Assembly: GCF_013607485.1 (NCBI RefSeq)
Contig: NZ_SCHP01000009.1
Coordinates: 1-46,801 of the forward strand
Source: Bombilactobacillus bombi
GTDB taxonomy: Bacteria > Bacillota > Bacilli > Lactobacillales > Lactobacillaceae
Reading direction: 5' to 3'
DNA: 46,801 nucleotides
Shown: in pieces, positions 29,301-39,148 of the stretch
Layout: every line of letters begins with the position of its first letter
Numbering within the stretch: position 1 is the stretch's first letter
The notes under the pieces: generated by a model
Told to the model about the DNA's origin: nothing
The model's database searches: none
Seen by the model: the letters and a program-made list of their open reading frames with translations, nothing else
Translations under genes and position numbers: made by a program

Positions 29301-29687
29301 CTATTCTGTAAAATTATCAGTTTCGGTATCAATTTGAAAATTAGCGGGGGTATATAAAAATACATTCTCGTCAACACGACTAACGTCACCGTTAATCGCA
29401 AAAACTGTGCCTGTTAAAAAGTCAGTAATACGACGCATTTGCTCTTCATTAACTTTTCTAAGATTAACTAAAACTGCCCGATTATTAAGCAAATCTTTAG
29501 CAATTTCCTTAGCATCACCATAGCGTTTGGGATCTACCACTTTAATTTCACTACGTTGAGCATTATGAGGCTGCATTGCTACTATATTATTCTTGCGTAC
29601 AGGATCCTTATCATTAGAAGGTTCTTCCGGCTCATAGTCTTCATCATCATTCATGCCAAAAAAATTGGCTAATTTATCAAATGCCAT
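29301..29687 (-). CDS. sepF: Cell division protein SepF
   Basis: FtsZ-binding protein that bundles and anchors Z-ring filaments to the membrane. 128 residues: N-terminal amphipathic membrane-binding helix (AFDKLANFFGM), an acidic linker (15-40) and the globular SepF domain (about 48-125), with VDPKRYGDAKEIAKDLLNNRAVLVNL as the signature. ATG with AGGGGAG about 7 bases upstream; 11 bases from ftsZ. Confidence 0.95.
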   Translation of the reverse strand: MAFDKLANFFGMNDDEDYEPEEPSNDKDPVRKNNIVAMQPHNAQRSEIKVVDPKRYGDAKEIAKDLLNNRAVLVNLRKVNEEQMRRITDFLTGTVFAINGDVSRVDENVFLYTPANFQIDTETDNFTE

Positions 29688-29698
29688 AATTATCTCCC

Positions 29699-30889
29699 CT
29701 ATCTCTTAGGATGGTGTCTTAAAAATGGTGGCATTGTATCTTCATCATCATTGTCATCATCATTTAAAACATCCGATTGATTAAAAATATCAAATTTACT
29801 GGCTGGTTTGGAAATATTCTTATTGGAAGTTTCAGGATGACTGCCAACCCCCCAAGGATTTACTTCTTTATCAATCGGATTAGATGGTGAAATTTTCTCT
29901 GGTGTAATTTTGGGTTTAGGTTTTACTTTAGTCTGTGGACGATCATCATCAATTCCAGTAGCAATAACAGTTACACGGACTTCGTCTCCCAAATTTTCAT
30001 CCATTGATGTTCCAAAAATAATATTCACGTCTTCACTAGTAGCTTGTGAAACTACATTAGCAGATTCATTAGCCTCAAATAACGATAAATCAGGTCCTCC
30101 GGTAATATTGAGCAAGACCTGTTTAGCTCCGTCAATAGAAACTTCTAAAAGTGGTGAAGAGATAGCCTTTTTTGTAGCTTCAACAATTCTATTTTCGCCA
30201 TTAGCGGCCCCAATACCCATCAAAGCAGAGCCTTGATCAGACATAACTGTTTTAATATCCGCAAAATCAAGATTAACAAAACCTGGTGAGGTAATCAAAT
30301 CAGAAATCCCCTGAACTCCTTGACGTAAAACATCATCAGCTACGTGTAAAGCTTCATTCATAGGCGTCTTTTTATCCACAATTTCTAGTAAGCGATTGTT
30401 GGCTATTACTACTAGAGTATCTACATGTTGCTTTAATTCCTCAATACCCTTATCAGCATAACTGGAGCGCTTAGGACCCTCAAACATAAAAGGACGGGTT
30501 ACTACTCCGACAGTTAAAGCTCCAGAATCTTTTGCCACCCGAGCAATTACTGGAGCTGCTCCTGTGCCAGTACCACCGCCCATTCCAGCTGTGATAAAAA
30601 TCATGTCTGACTCCTTTAATAAGTCAGAAATAACATCTTCACTTTCTTCCGCGGCCTTTTGCCCCACATCTGGATCAGAACCAGCTCCCAATCCACGTGT
30701 TAATTTCGGTCCTAATTGTAGACGTGTATCTGCTTGGGAAAGATCTAAAGCCTGCATATCAGTGTTTGCCGCAATAAATTCGACGCCCTTGATATTTTCT
30801 TCTACCATTCGATTAACAGCATTACCGCCTGCTCCACCAACGCCGATAACTTTAATTACTGCTTTTGTTTTTTCTGTTGAATTTTCCAT
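29699..30889 (-). CDS. ftsZ: Cell division protein FtsZ
   Basis: Tubulin-like GTPase that forms the Z ring. 396 residues: [13 protein letters not shown] (16-28), the tubulin signature [10 protein letters not shown] (about 103-112), [10 protein letters not shown], and the T7 loop [11 protein letters not shown]. After the core, a linker (about 318-375) rich in Lys, Pro, Asn and Asp leads to the C-terminal peptide [15 protein letters not shown], which binds FtsA and SepF. It is 39 bases from ftsA; the ATG has AGGAGG upstream. Confidence 0.98.
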   Translation of the reverse strand: MENSTEKTKAVIKVIGVGGAGGNAVNRMVEENIKGVEFIAANTDMQALDLSQADTRLQLGPKLTRGLGAGSDPDVGQKAAEESEDVISDLLKESDMIFITAGMGGGTGTGAAPVIARVAKDSGALTVGVVTRPFMFEGPKRSSYADKGIEELKQHVDTLVVIANNRLLEIVDKKTPMNEALHVADDVLRQGVQGISDLITSPGFVNLDFADIKTVMSDQGSALMGIGAANGENRIVEATKKAISSPLLEVSIDGAKQVLLNITGGPDLSLFEANESANVVSQATSEDVNIIFGTSMDENLGDEVRVTVIATGIDDDRPQTKVKPKPKITPEKISPSNPIDKEVNPWGVGSHPETSNKNISKPASKFDIFNQSDVLNDDDNDDEDTMPPFLRHHPKR

Positions 30890-30928
30890 ATTAATTAAAT
30901 CCTCCTGCTTTAACCGCTCGTTTATATC

Positions 30929-32236
30929 TTAGTCAAAGAATTTTTTCCAAAAATTCTTAAATTTTTCTCCCATCGGCGTTACATCTTTGTTGGAACTGTT
31001 ATCCAGACTATCAGTTTCAGGTTGATTAATTGGAATATTAGCCTGAGTAGATCCTGTTCTTGGTGAAGGTGTATATTGGTGAATCACATCATGGGCCAAG
31101 ATATCTAACTCGCTTAAGCTTTGTGCATAAGAAACCAAACCTAAACTTTCTGAAAACGCAGGGTGCCGTAATCCCATTTGTTTTGGGATAAAGATTTTTA
31201 CTTTGGCGCCAAAAACTTGTTGAGCTAACTTGTCTACACCATCCATTTCGGCTAAACCACCAGTAATAATAACTCCTCCAGGCAGTTCAAAGGCGTTAAC
31301 AGCAACTAAGCGCTTTTGTAAGCGCTCAAAGATTTGCTGAACACGGGCCGCAATAATTTCTGATAAATATTTGCTCGAAACAGACTGCGGTTCATCATGG
31401 CCTACAACTTCCACTGGAAATTCTTCCACATCAGAAGCTGTTTGCACATCTACTGTTCCATAGTAACGTTGTAATTTAGCAGCATTAGCAATAGTTGTAT
31501 TTAAAACCACTGAAATATCATGAACTACTAAATTACCACCTTCAGGGTCAACAGTAGAAAATTTCAACTTGCGATCATGAATCACAGATGCACTACTTTG
31601 ACCGCCGCCCAAATCAACAATAATAGCACCAAAATTTTTTTCACCATCATCTAAAGCAACTTGACTTAAAGCTGCAGGTGCCAACACCTCATGTACAATA
31701 TTGAGCCCTGCCCGCTCAACAGCTTTAACAATGTTATGAACTATCGACTTAGGCAAAGAATATAAAATACCGTTAAATTCCAGGCGTGAACCAATCATGC
31801 CCCGCGGATCTTTAATATTTTTAAAACCATCAACACTAAAGTCATTAGGAATTAGGGCAACATATTCTTGTTCAGCAGGCAAGGTTTGCATTAAAGAAGC
31901 ACTCATCACCTGTTGAACATCATCATCTTCAATTTCTTTAGTTTGGCTACCTAATGCAATGGTTCCCTGGCATGAAGAAATCTGTACACCATTAGCAGGT
32001 AGTCCAACTACGATATCATGAACCTCTGTGTTAGATTGCGACGCAGCTTTCTTAACAGCTTCTCTGATCGCCTCAGATGCTTTATCAATATCAACAATAA
32101 CCCCCCGATTCATTCCTTTAGAATGTGCACTGCCGATACCTATAACATTTATTTGCCCTTTAGCAACATTAGCAACTACAACTTTCATTGCTGTAGTGCC
32201 AATATCTAAGCTTACTATTATCATCGAATCATCCAT
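30929..32236 (-). CDS. ftsA: Cell division protein FtsA
   Basis: Actin-like ATPase that tethers FtsZ filaments to the membrane. The start MDDSMIIVSLDIGTTAMK (435 residues) is fixed by GGGGGA 7 bases upstream; the longer frame starts in the leader. Phosphate-binding motifs are SLDIGTTAMKVVV and VDLGGGQSS (about 206-214). The C-terminus ends FKNFWKKFFD, an amphipathic membrane-targeting helix. A linker of about 45 residues rich in Ser, Asn and Pro precedes it. An 86-base gap to ftsQ may hold a promoter. Confidence 0.96.
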   Translation of the reverse strand: MDDSMIIVSLDIGTTAMKVVVANVAKGQINVIGIGSAHSKGMNRGVIVDIDKASEAIREAVKKAASQSNTEVHDIVVGLPANGVQISSCQGTIALGSQTKEIEDDDVQQVMSASLMQTLPAEQEYVALIPNDFSVDGFKNIKDPRGMIGSRLEFNGILYSLPKSIVHNIVKAVERAGLNIVHEVLAPAALSQVALDDGEKNFGAIIVDLGGGQSSASVIHDRKLKFSTVDPEGGNLVVHDISVVLNTTIANAAKLQRYYGTVDVQTASDVEEFPVEVVGHDEPQSVSSKYLSEIIAARVQQIFERLQKRLVAVNAFELPGGVIITGGLAEMDGVDKLAQQVFGAKVKIFIPKQMGLRHPAFSESLGLVSYAQSLSELDILAHDVIHQYTPSPRTGSTQANIPINQPETDSLDNSSNKDVTPMGEKFKNFWKKFFD

Positions 32237-32288
32237 AAAGCGATCCCCCTGATTGCTTTGGTACACTTATTTCAATCTTACCATTTAA

Positions 32289-32297
32289 ATGATAACA
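32289..32297 (-). promoter_or_regulatory. Possible internal promoter before ftsA
   Basis: Minus-strand TGTTATCAT (TATCAT 32289-32294 with TGn) in the longest gap inside the cluster (86 bases). No good -35. Next to it, AACAC...GTGTT could form a short hairpin. Its presence would give ftsAZ extra expression, as in other Firmicutes. Confidence 0.35.
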
Positions 32298-32322
32298 CAA
32301 AAACTAGTGTTAAAAAATTGTC

Positions 32323-33123
32323 CTATTTATTTTTCTTAGGAAAAGAATAGGAATACGCGCCTAATTCTAAATTAACAATTCCTTTTGTTGGCATTTGTTG
32401 AACTATTTGAGGATAATAGCGCAACTTATTTTTTAAGGTGCGTACATCTCCTACCACCATATTGCCATCATTCATATACAACGTAATTCGATAAGGATGT
32501 TTAGAATTAGTCTTTTTTTGGCCATGAATTTCCGAAATGTCATTACGTAACTTAGGAGATAATTTTAAATATAACTGTACAAATTTACTTAGTGAAGTTT
32601 TATTACCAAAATCTTGATATACTGGAAAATTACCAATTGGCTGTTGCAGTTTAGAAGGTACAACACGACTATTTTCCAAAACGCGATAATAACCATTATT
32701 ATGCAGCAAAAATCCTACTGTTTGATATTCTTTTACATTAATTTGTAAATGATTAAATTTTGTATAAGAATAGTTAACATTTTTAACTAATGGAACTTGC
32801 CGCTTAATTTTTTGGCAAATAATTTTTTGGCGCAGTAGGGTACTAACCACTAATGATTCATTATTAATACCTGAAGCATTAATAATTTGTTGTTCACCTA
32901 AATAATTAACCCCGGTAACCGATATTTGAGCTACATGTCCTAAGGGTGAAAATAAGTAACCAATTCCAGCAATTAAAATTACCAGAAAAATTATAAAATA
33001 ACTTTTAACATTGGACGCCGATAATTTAAAGAGACGTTTGAATTTCTTATGCTTTTTTCTTACCTTAGGATGTTTAAAATTATTATCCAAAAAAATTAAA
33101 TTATTACGTTTTTTTTGATTCAT
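32323..33123 (-). CDS. ftsQ: Cell division protein FtsQ/DivIB
   Basis: Bitopic septal protein working with FtsL and FtsB. 266 residues: a Lys-rich cytosolic part (1-40), one membrane segment (about 42-60), a POTRA-type domain beginning ISVTGVNYLGEQQIINASG (about 70-135), then the FtsQ beta domain. 3 bases after murG. It follows the standard order murG-divIB-ftsA. Confidence 0.93.
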   Translation of the reverse strand: MNQKKRNNLIFLDNNFKHPKVRKKHKKFKRLFKLSASNVKSYFIIFLVILIAGIGYLFSPLGHVAQISVTGVNYLGEQQIINASGINNESLVVSTLLRQKIICQKIKRQVPLVKNVNYSYTKFNHLQINVKEYQTVGFLLHNNGYYRVLENSRVVPSKLQQPIGNFPVYQDFGNKTSLSKFVQLYLKLSPKLRNDISEIHGQKKTNSKHPYRITLYMNDGNMVVGDVRTLKNKLRYYPQIVQQMPTKGIVNLELGAYSYSFPKKNK

Positions 33124-33126
33124 AAA

Positions 33127-34230
33127 TTAGCTCACCGTGGATATTAAATCTTCTAAAACTGTAATAAGACGATCACTAGCGTCTACAACTCCTAATTTTC
33201 GCGCATTTTGCGCTAGTTGCTGCTGTAAAGCATGATTTGACAATACTTCATCTATCATTTTTACTAATTTATCACTTGTGAGCTGCTTTTCAGCAATCAT
33301 TAAGGCTGCCTGTTTCTTAACTAAGGCTTGAGCATTTTTAGTTTGATGATCATGAGTTACATAAGGACTCGGAATAAAAATACAAGGCACTCCCAAAGCG
33401 GTTAGTTCCGCAATTGAGGTAGCACCACTACGGCCAACTACTAAAGAAACGTCTGGCAAAATTGCTGGCATATCATCAATATAAGGAACAATTTTTAGAT
33501 TAGCAGCCAGCTGATGCGGTTTTATTTGTGCTAAAACTTGTTCATAATGAACTTTTCCAGTAACAAATAATACTTGATAATCTTTTTGAGATAAATGAGG
33601 TAGTGCTTGCACGACTACCCTATTGATTGGTGCAGCTCCTCGGCTGCCACCAAAAATCATAACAGTTGGCACTTTAACCTGTAAATCAAATTCTGTTAGA
33701 CGCTGATTATCTTTCAACCCGGCCACTTCTTGAGCACGGGGATTACCAGTAAAAACTAATTTATTTTTTTCATTAAATTGATCAGTCACATCATCAAACG
33801 CATAGGCAATTTTATCAACAAAATGGCCCAAAAATTTATTAGTTAGACCTGCAACGGAATTTTGTTCGTGAATGACAGTAGGCACTCCTAATAAATGTGC
33901 CGCAAATACTACAGAACTAGAGACATAGCCGCCGGTTCCTAATACAACATCCGGTTGAAATTCTCGCACAATTTGTTTTGATTTTTTTATACTACTTAAG
34001 AACAAATTCAATGTTTGAATATTATCCCAACTTAAGCGACGCTTAAATCCTTGTAGCTTTAAAGCTTGAAAATCAATATTTTCTTTGGTAATAATTTGTT
34101 CTTCTAAACCGGATTTAGTACCAACATATAATACCTTGTCCAACAGCTGCCGCTGCTGCAGGCGTTTAATTAATGCTAGAGCTGGATAAATATGGCCGCC
34201 CGTACCACCACCAGATACAATAATTTTCAT
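33127..34230 (-). CDS. murG: UDP-N-acetylglucosamine--N-acetylmuramyl-(pentapeptide) pyrophosphoryl-undecaprenol N-acetylglucosamine transferase
   Basis: Adds GlcNAc to lipid I to make lipid II at the inner face of the membrane. 367 residues; N-terminal GGGTGGHIYPALAL (7-20) and the C-terminal donor site RSGATSIAELTALGVP (GT28 fold). GTGGYVSS is also typical. It is 2 bases after murD; start ATG with no strong ribosome site of its own, suggesting coupling. Confidence 0.97.
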   Translation of the reverse strand: MKIIVSGGGTGGHIYPALALIKRLQQRQLLDKVLYVGTKSGLEEQIITKENIDFQALKLQGFKRRLSWDNIQTLNLFLSSIKKSKQIVREFQPDVVLGTGGYVSSSVVFAAHLLGVPTVIHEQNSVAGLTNKFLGHFVDKIAYAFDDVTDQFNEKNKLVFTGNPRAQEVAGLKDNQRLTEFDLQVKVPTVMIFGGSRGAAPINRVVVQALPHLSQKDYQVLFVTGKVHYEQVLAQIKPHQLAANLKIVPYIDDMPAILPDVSLVVGRSGATSIAELTALGVPCIFIPSPYVTHDHQTKNAQALVKKQAALMIAEKQLTSDKLVKMIDEVLSNHALQQQLAQNARKLGVVDASDRLITVLEDLISTVS

Positions 34231-34232
34231 AT

Positions 34233-35597
34233 TTAGCCACCTAATTTTTCGATATCACGTAAGAAACGATCGCCACGCTCTTCAAAAGTTTTAAACTGAT
34301 CCCAACTAGCTGCAGCTGGTGATAGTAGCAACACATCTCCCTGCGTGGTTAAATCCCAAGCCGCTGGAACTGCCTCATCTAAAGTATTTACTAATTTAAT
34401 CGTCTTAATGCCCGCCTTTTGAGCGGCACTAGCCATTAAGTGTTTAGTCTCACCGTATAAAACAATTGCTTTCACCTTTTTTAAAGGTGTCACCAAATCG
34501 TCAAAAGTAAAACCCCGATCAAGACCGCCAGCTATTAAAACAATTGGCTGGGAAAAAGCTTGTAAAGCCACTGTCGTTGCTTCCATATTAGTGGCTTTTG
34601 AGTCATTATAAATCAAACGTCCAGCTAATTTTTTGACAAATTGCATCCGATGTTTAACTCCCTTAAAGGTGGTCAAAATGTGGCGTATATCGGTATTCGA
34701 TTTGCCACAAATCTTAGCTACCGCAATTGCCGCTAAATAGTTTTCAATATTATGCTGGCCCACTAAAGCCAAATCAGCAGTATCAATTATACGTTCATCC
34801 TTAAAATACAGGGCGTCATCTTTTTGATAAGCGCCAGTTTGCGTATAATTTAAGCGTGAAAAAGGTATAATTTGTGCAGAAGTCTGCTGAGCTAAATTTC
34901 TCCATTCTGCTTGATCAAAATTTACCACAAAATAATCGCTCGCAGTTTGATTTTTAGTAATATTCATTTTGGCTTTGATATAATTAGCGCGAGTTTTATG
35001 GTAATCCAAGTGGGCTTCATAAATATTAGTTAAAACTGCAATTTTTGGACGTAATTTAGTAATTCCCATTAATTGAAAACTCGACATCTCCACAACAATA
35101 TCATCATTAGCTTGAGCTTTTTGGGCTACTTCAACCGCAGAAATTCCAATATTGCCAGCCTTATAAGCATGCCCAGATACTCTATTTTGGTCTAAGATAA
35201 GTTGAATTAAAGTAGTAGTTGTTGTTTTACCGTTGGTACCTGTAACACAGATAAACGGGGCTTGGGAAATTTCATAAGCCAATTCTGGTTCTGTAATAAT
35301 TGGTATTTTTCGCAGCATAGCTGCTTTAATTAATGGATTATCATAAGAAATACCCGGATTTTTGACAATTAATTTAAATCCTTGATCTAATAATGATAAC
35401 GGGTGCGAACCACTAATTACTTGAACCCCTAATTCTTTCAATGCTACGACTTGCGGATTATCAGCGGCCAATTTTTGGTGATCATTAACCGTTACTTGAG
35501 CACCCAATTTTTGTAATAACTTGGCGGCATGAAAACCACTTTTAGCTAAACCAACTACTAATACTTTTTGATTTTGATAATCAGGCACAAACTTCAT
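34233..35597 (-). CDS. murD: UDP-N-acetylmuramoyl-L-alanine--D-glutamate ligase
   Basis: ATP-dependent ligase adding D-Glu to UDP-MurNAc-L-Ala in the cytosol. 454 residues in the Mur-ligase order: N-terminal Rossmann domain (VLVVGLAKSG, 12-21), ATP motif VTGTNGKTTTT (about 119-129), NIYEAHLDYH, and the C-terminal domain with NDSKATN and LSPAAASWDQF. 11 bases after mraY. Confidence 0.97.
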   Translation of the reverse strand: MKFVPDYQNQKVLVVGLAKSGFHAAKLLQKLGAQVTVNDHQKLAADNPQVVALKELGVQVISGSHPLSLLDQGFKLIVKNPGISYDNPLIKAAMLRKIPIITEPELAYEISQAPFICVTGTNGKTTTTTLIQLILDQNRVSGHAYKAGNIGISAVEVAQKAQANDDIVVEMSSFQLMGITKLRPKIAVLTNIYEAHLDYHKTRANYIKAKMNITKNQTASDYFVVNFDQAEWRNLAQQTSAQIIPFSRLNYTQTGAYQKDDALYFKDERIIDTADLALVGQHNIENYLAAIAVAKICGKSNTDIRHILTTFKGVKHRMQFVKKLAGRLIYNDSKATNMEATTVALQAFSQPIVLIAGGLDRGFTFDDLVTPLKKVKAIVLYGETKHLMASAAQKAGIKTIKLVNTLDEAVPAAWDLTTQGDVLLLSPAAASWDQFKTFEERGDRFLRDIEKLGG

Positions 35598-35608
35598 TAT
35601 TTTACTTC

Positions 35609-36574
35609 CTATCCTACAAAGATTAATAAATAACTAATACTTGCTAATAAACCAACTAACCAAAAGGTAGTTACAACTTTCCATTCGGACCAACCAGACA
35701 TTTCAAAATGATGATGAATCGGCGACATTTTAAAAACTCGCTTTCCTGTAGCCTTAAATACAGAAACTTGGATAATTACACTAGCAGTTTCTACCACAAA
35801 AACAATTCCAATCCATAGTAAGGACCATGGATTACCTAGTAAAATTGCAATTGCCGCTAATCCAGCTCCTAAAGCTAAAGAACCAACATCCCCCATAAAG
35901 ATTTTAGCTGGCTTATGATTAAAAATGATAAATCCCAGCATAGCTCCACAAACAGTCAAACAAATCAGTAAAATATCATTATTTTGCTGGACATAAGCAA
36001 GATAGGCATAAGTAGCATACGCAATCAAACTCAAGCCGCACACCAAACCATCTAAGCCATCAGTTAAATTCACAGCATTGGAAAAACCAATTAGCCAAAA
36101 CATTATAAAAAATACAAAAATGATAGTCGAATGTAAAATCCAAGGACCAATTTGTAAATCAATAGGTAAATGATTGTAATAATATAAAGCAGCAAAGACT
36201 ACTGCAAAAAGTAGCTGTAATAGTGATTTTTGCCAAGCATATAATCCTAAATTGCGATTATTTTTTAACTTAATAAAATCATCTAAAAATCCAATTAAAC
36301 CAAATAAAAACAGCATTAAGGATATCAACAGCAATACAATAGTATATAAATCATTATAAGACCCTGTCCAGATAATAGTTGCCATAATCGCAATTAAAAA
36401 AATTACCCCGCCCATCGTAGGCGTACCTGCTTTATAAACTTGCCATTTAGGTCCTTCTTCACGAATTTGCTGACCTTCTTTATGACTTAGCATCATTTTA
36501 ATAAAAAGTGGCATTAATAATACAACAATTAAAAAGCTGCTAACAAGCGGCCATAAAAAATTCACGTTCTCCAT
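35609..36574 (-). CDS. mraY: Phospho-N-acetylmuramoyl-pentapeptide-transferase
   Basis: Integral membrane enzyme forming lipid I from UDP-MurNAc-pentapeptide and undecaprenyl phosphate. 321 residues with about ten hydrophobic segments. Catalytic motifs: GFLDDFIK (about 94-101), NAVNLTDGLDGL (about 167-178) and FMGDVGSLALG (about 226-236); the HHH motif SPIHHHFE follows. 18 bases after pbp2x. Confidence 0.97.
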   Translation of the reverse strand: MENVNFLWPLVSSFLIVVLLMPLFIKMMLSHKEGQQIREEGPKWQVYKAGTPTMGGVIFLIAIMATIIWTGSYNDLYTIVLLLISLMLFLFGLIGFLDDFIKLKNNRNLGLYAWQKSLLQLLFAVVFAALYYYNHLPIDLQIGPWILHSTIIFVFFIMFWLIGFSNAVNLTDGLDGLVCGLSLIAYATYAYLAYVQQNNDILLICLTVCGAMLGFIIFNHKPAKIFMGDVGSLALGAGLAAIAILLGNPWSLLWIGIVFVVETASVIIQVSVFKATGKRVFKMSPIHHHFEMSGWSEWKVVTTFWLVGLLASISYLLIFVG

Positions 36575-36592
36575 TGGTTAACTTCCTCGCTA

Positions 36593-38746
36593 TTAATTAA
36601 GATTTATTTCGATTTGTTTAACATTATTGAGGACTGTACCAGCACTTATATTTTGCTGAACAGCAAATCCTTGTCCCTTTAAGACAATCTTTTTCCCCGT
36701 AATTTCTGACAACTTAAGTAGATCATTTTTAGACCAGCCGGTAACATCTGGCATTGTCATTGCACCATTAGTTAATAAGACCACCCGCTGATTGACCAAA
36801 ATTTTAGAATTGGCAGTTGGCAGTTGTTGTACGACCGTTCCACCAGTACCAATAACTCCTAAATTAAGTTGCTGTGCTTGCAGTTTTTGTTGAGCTGCAG
36901 CTACAGATTGACCTGTCACGTCTTTTAAAAGTATCGTCTGGGGAGAAGATTTAACATTTTCTATTGTACCGGTTCCGAGTAAACGTTGCATCATTGGATT
37001 AAAAATTTCCGACAAAATTTTTTCTGCAGAAGTATCCATATTTTGTGGCTGCTGCATAGTAATATACACTAAATATTTAGGATTGCTAGCAGGAGCTAAG
37101 CCAGCAACTGAATAAATATAACTATTGCCTCCAGTTAAATAACCACCGTTAGCTCCTGCTATTTGGGCAGTTCCAGTTTTGACTGCAATGTCTTGACCGT
37201 CAATATTATAAACTGTACCCGTTCCATATTTTTTTTGTACAACATCTCGCATTGCATCTAGAACTTTATTAGCAGTGGTTGCAGAAACTGGTTGGGAGAT
37301 TTTTTGTACTTTATTTTTAATAATTTTGCCACTATTTGGATCTTCTATCTGTGAAACAATTCTGGGCTTCATCATCTTACCATGATTACCAATTGCCCCT
37401 AAAGCCTGAAGCATCTGTACACCTGTAACGTCCACACTTTGTCCAAAAGCCGTAATAGCTTGATCAGATAAATGTTGAAAATTAATATTTCCGGACACTT
37501 CCCCAGGTAAAGTAATATTAGTTTTTTGACCAATATGAAATTTTTTTAAATATTTTAACCAGGTGTTTGCTCCCATTTGCTGTTCTAAAAAGACCATTCC
37601 AACATTACTAGAGCGTACAAAAGCTTGTTCTAAAGGAATATCGCCCCATCCGCTTTGATTCCAGTCCTTAACTACTCGGCCTCCGATATTTATCGCACCA
37701 GAATGATAATATTGATTAGGATTATAGTGATGCGATTCAATCGCTGCAGCTAAAGTCATCACTTTCATAACTGAACCTGGTTCAAATTGATCTTGCACAT
37801 TAATGTTTCTCCAAGCATTATTCAATCCTACTTTAGTTGTGGGATCAAAAGTTGGTCGCTGTGTAATTGCCAAAATATCACCAGTTTTAGGATTAGTAAC
37901 AAAAGCTTGCATTGAATGAGGCTGATATTTGTTATTTACTTGAGTAACCAATTGTTCTAAATAGTACTGATAGTTAGGATCAATAGTAGTATAAATATTT
38001 TTTCCTTGCCGGGGTGGTTTAGTTTTTTCGCGAGTCTTAGGTAGTGTATATCCCTGCGGGTCCACCCAACGAATAGAATAGCCATTCTTTCCTTGCAATT
38101 GGCGATTAAAGTACTGTTCTAAGCCCATACTGCCATTTAATAAATGTTTTTTACCCACATTTTGCATTTGGACTAAGCCGATAGTATTAGCCGCCATACT
38201 CCCATTAGGATAAGAGCGTGAAGGGGTCGAGTAAAAATAAATTCCTGGCAAATGATAACTTTCAATGGCTTTTTTTACATTTAGACTCAAATTGTCACCA
38301 GCATTACCAAATTCCACTTGAAATTGATTAATATTAGGCGTTAAAATTTGATAAATTTGCGTAGGGCTTAAAGCAATATATTTGCTTAAAACCTGAGCTA
38401 CACGTTTTTTATCTGTAACATATAGAGGCTTTTTATTATTGCCTACATATTTTTTATCAATAACAGCATAAATCCGATAAGTCTTATCACTAAAAGCCAA
38501 TTTTGAACCATCATAAGCATAAATTGTTCCACGTTGAGCCCATAAAGTTTTTTGGTGGCGATATTTTTTCGTAGTTCTTTGTGCTAGGTTAACACCACCA
38601 ACATGACCGCTAACAGCAATATAGGTAAAACGTCCCATAAAATAAATAAAAAATAAGGCAATTACGCCCAGAAAGAATAATCCGATAATTCTTCGATCAC
38701 GTCTTGCCTTTTTAATTATGTATTGCTGTTTTTTTGAATACTTCAT
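36593..38746 (-). CDS. pbp2x: Class B penicillin-binding protein PBP2x (FtsI type)
   Basis: Septal transpeptidase that crosslinks peptidoglycan with FtsW. 717 residues: basic cytosolic start, one membrane segment (about 22-42), PBP dimerisation domain, then the transpeptidase domain with Ser325-x-x-Lys328 (GSVMK), Ser379-Ser-Asn381 and Lys523-Thr-Gly. Two C-terminal PASTA repeats (about 605-665 and 668-717; VTGQSVAAAQQKL marks the first). The PASTA repeats mark the PBP2x rather than PBP2b type. The ATG overlaps the ftsL stop by 4 bases. Confidence 0.96.
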   Translation of the reverse strand: MKYSKKQQYIIKKARRDRRIIGLFFLGVIALFFIYFMGRFTYIAVSGHVGGVNLAQRTTKKYRHQKTLWAQRGTIYAYDGSKLAFSDKTYRIYAVIDKKYVGNNKKPLYVTDKKRVAQVLSKYIALSPTQIYQILTPNINQFQVEFGNAGDNLSLNVKKAIESYHLPGIYFYSTPSRSYPNGSMAANTIGLVQMQNVGKKHLLNGSMGLEQYFNRQLQGKNGYSIRWVDPQGYTLPKTREKTKPPRQGKNIYTTIDPNYQYYLEQLVTQVNNKYQPHSMQAFVTNPKTGDILAITQRPTFDPTTKVGLNNAWRNINVQDQFEPGSVMKVMTLAAAIESHHYNPNQYYHSGAINIGGRVVKDWNQSGWGDIPLEQAFVRSSNVGMVFLEQQMGANTWLKYLKKFHIGQKTNITLPGEVSGNINFQHLSDQAITAFGQSVDVTGVQMLQALGAIGNHGKMMKPRIVSQIEDPNSGKIIKNKVQKISQPVSATTANKVLDAMRDVVQKKYGTGTVYNIDGQDIAVKTGTAQIAGANGGYLTGGNSYIYSVAGLAPASNPKYLVYITMQQPQNMDTSAEKILSEIFNPMMQRLLGTGTIENVKSSPQTILLKDVTGQSVAAAQQKLQAQQLNLGVIGTGGTVVQQLPTANSKILVNQRVVLLTNGAMTMPDVTGWSKNDLLKLSEITGKKIVLKGQGFAVQQNISAGTVLNNVKQIEINLN

Positions 38747-39126
38747 TTTGAAATGTTCCTTATATTGTTTGGTTGCAAAGTAAAATGATGGTCATTCGCA
38801 ATTTGTAATAAGCGGCTAGAACTACTTAGCTCACTAATTTCTTGACGTAAGGTGGAATTTTGCGCAATGATAGTTTGAGTTTGATTAGAGACATCTTGTA
38901 TTTGCCGTTGTTTTTGAGCGTTGCTAGTTCTTAGGTTTACTAAAGACAACATTAAAAAAACAGCCACCAAGCCAATACAAATTAATAACCCCTTTTCTAA
39001 CCCAGAAAAGGGCACTGCTTGTTTATTAATCGCAATGGCTTGCCGTACACTATTAGCTGGCTGTGATTTTTTTTGCGGACTTGCCACAGTATTTTGCTTT
39101 AAGTTCCTAGCAGTATTTTGTAACAT
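38743..39126 (-). CDS. ftsL: Cell division protein FtsL
   Basis: Small bitopic division protein. 127 residues: cytosolic tail rich in Gln, Ser and Lys (1-44), one membrane segment (about 46-66), then an extracellular leucine-zipper-like coiled coil (68-115). The sequence is poorly conserved in the family, so assignment relies on layout and position between rsmH and pbp2x. The stop overlaps the pbp2x start (ATGA). Confidence 0.9.
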   Translation of the reverse strand: MLQNTARNLKQNTVASPQKKSQPANSVRQAIAINKQAVPFSGLEKGLLICIGLVAVFLMLSLVNLRTSNAQKQRQIQDVSNQTQTIIAQNSTLRQEISELSSSSRLLQIANDHHFTLQPNNIRNISK

Positions 39127-39148
39127 GTTAAAATCCCCAATAACAATA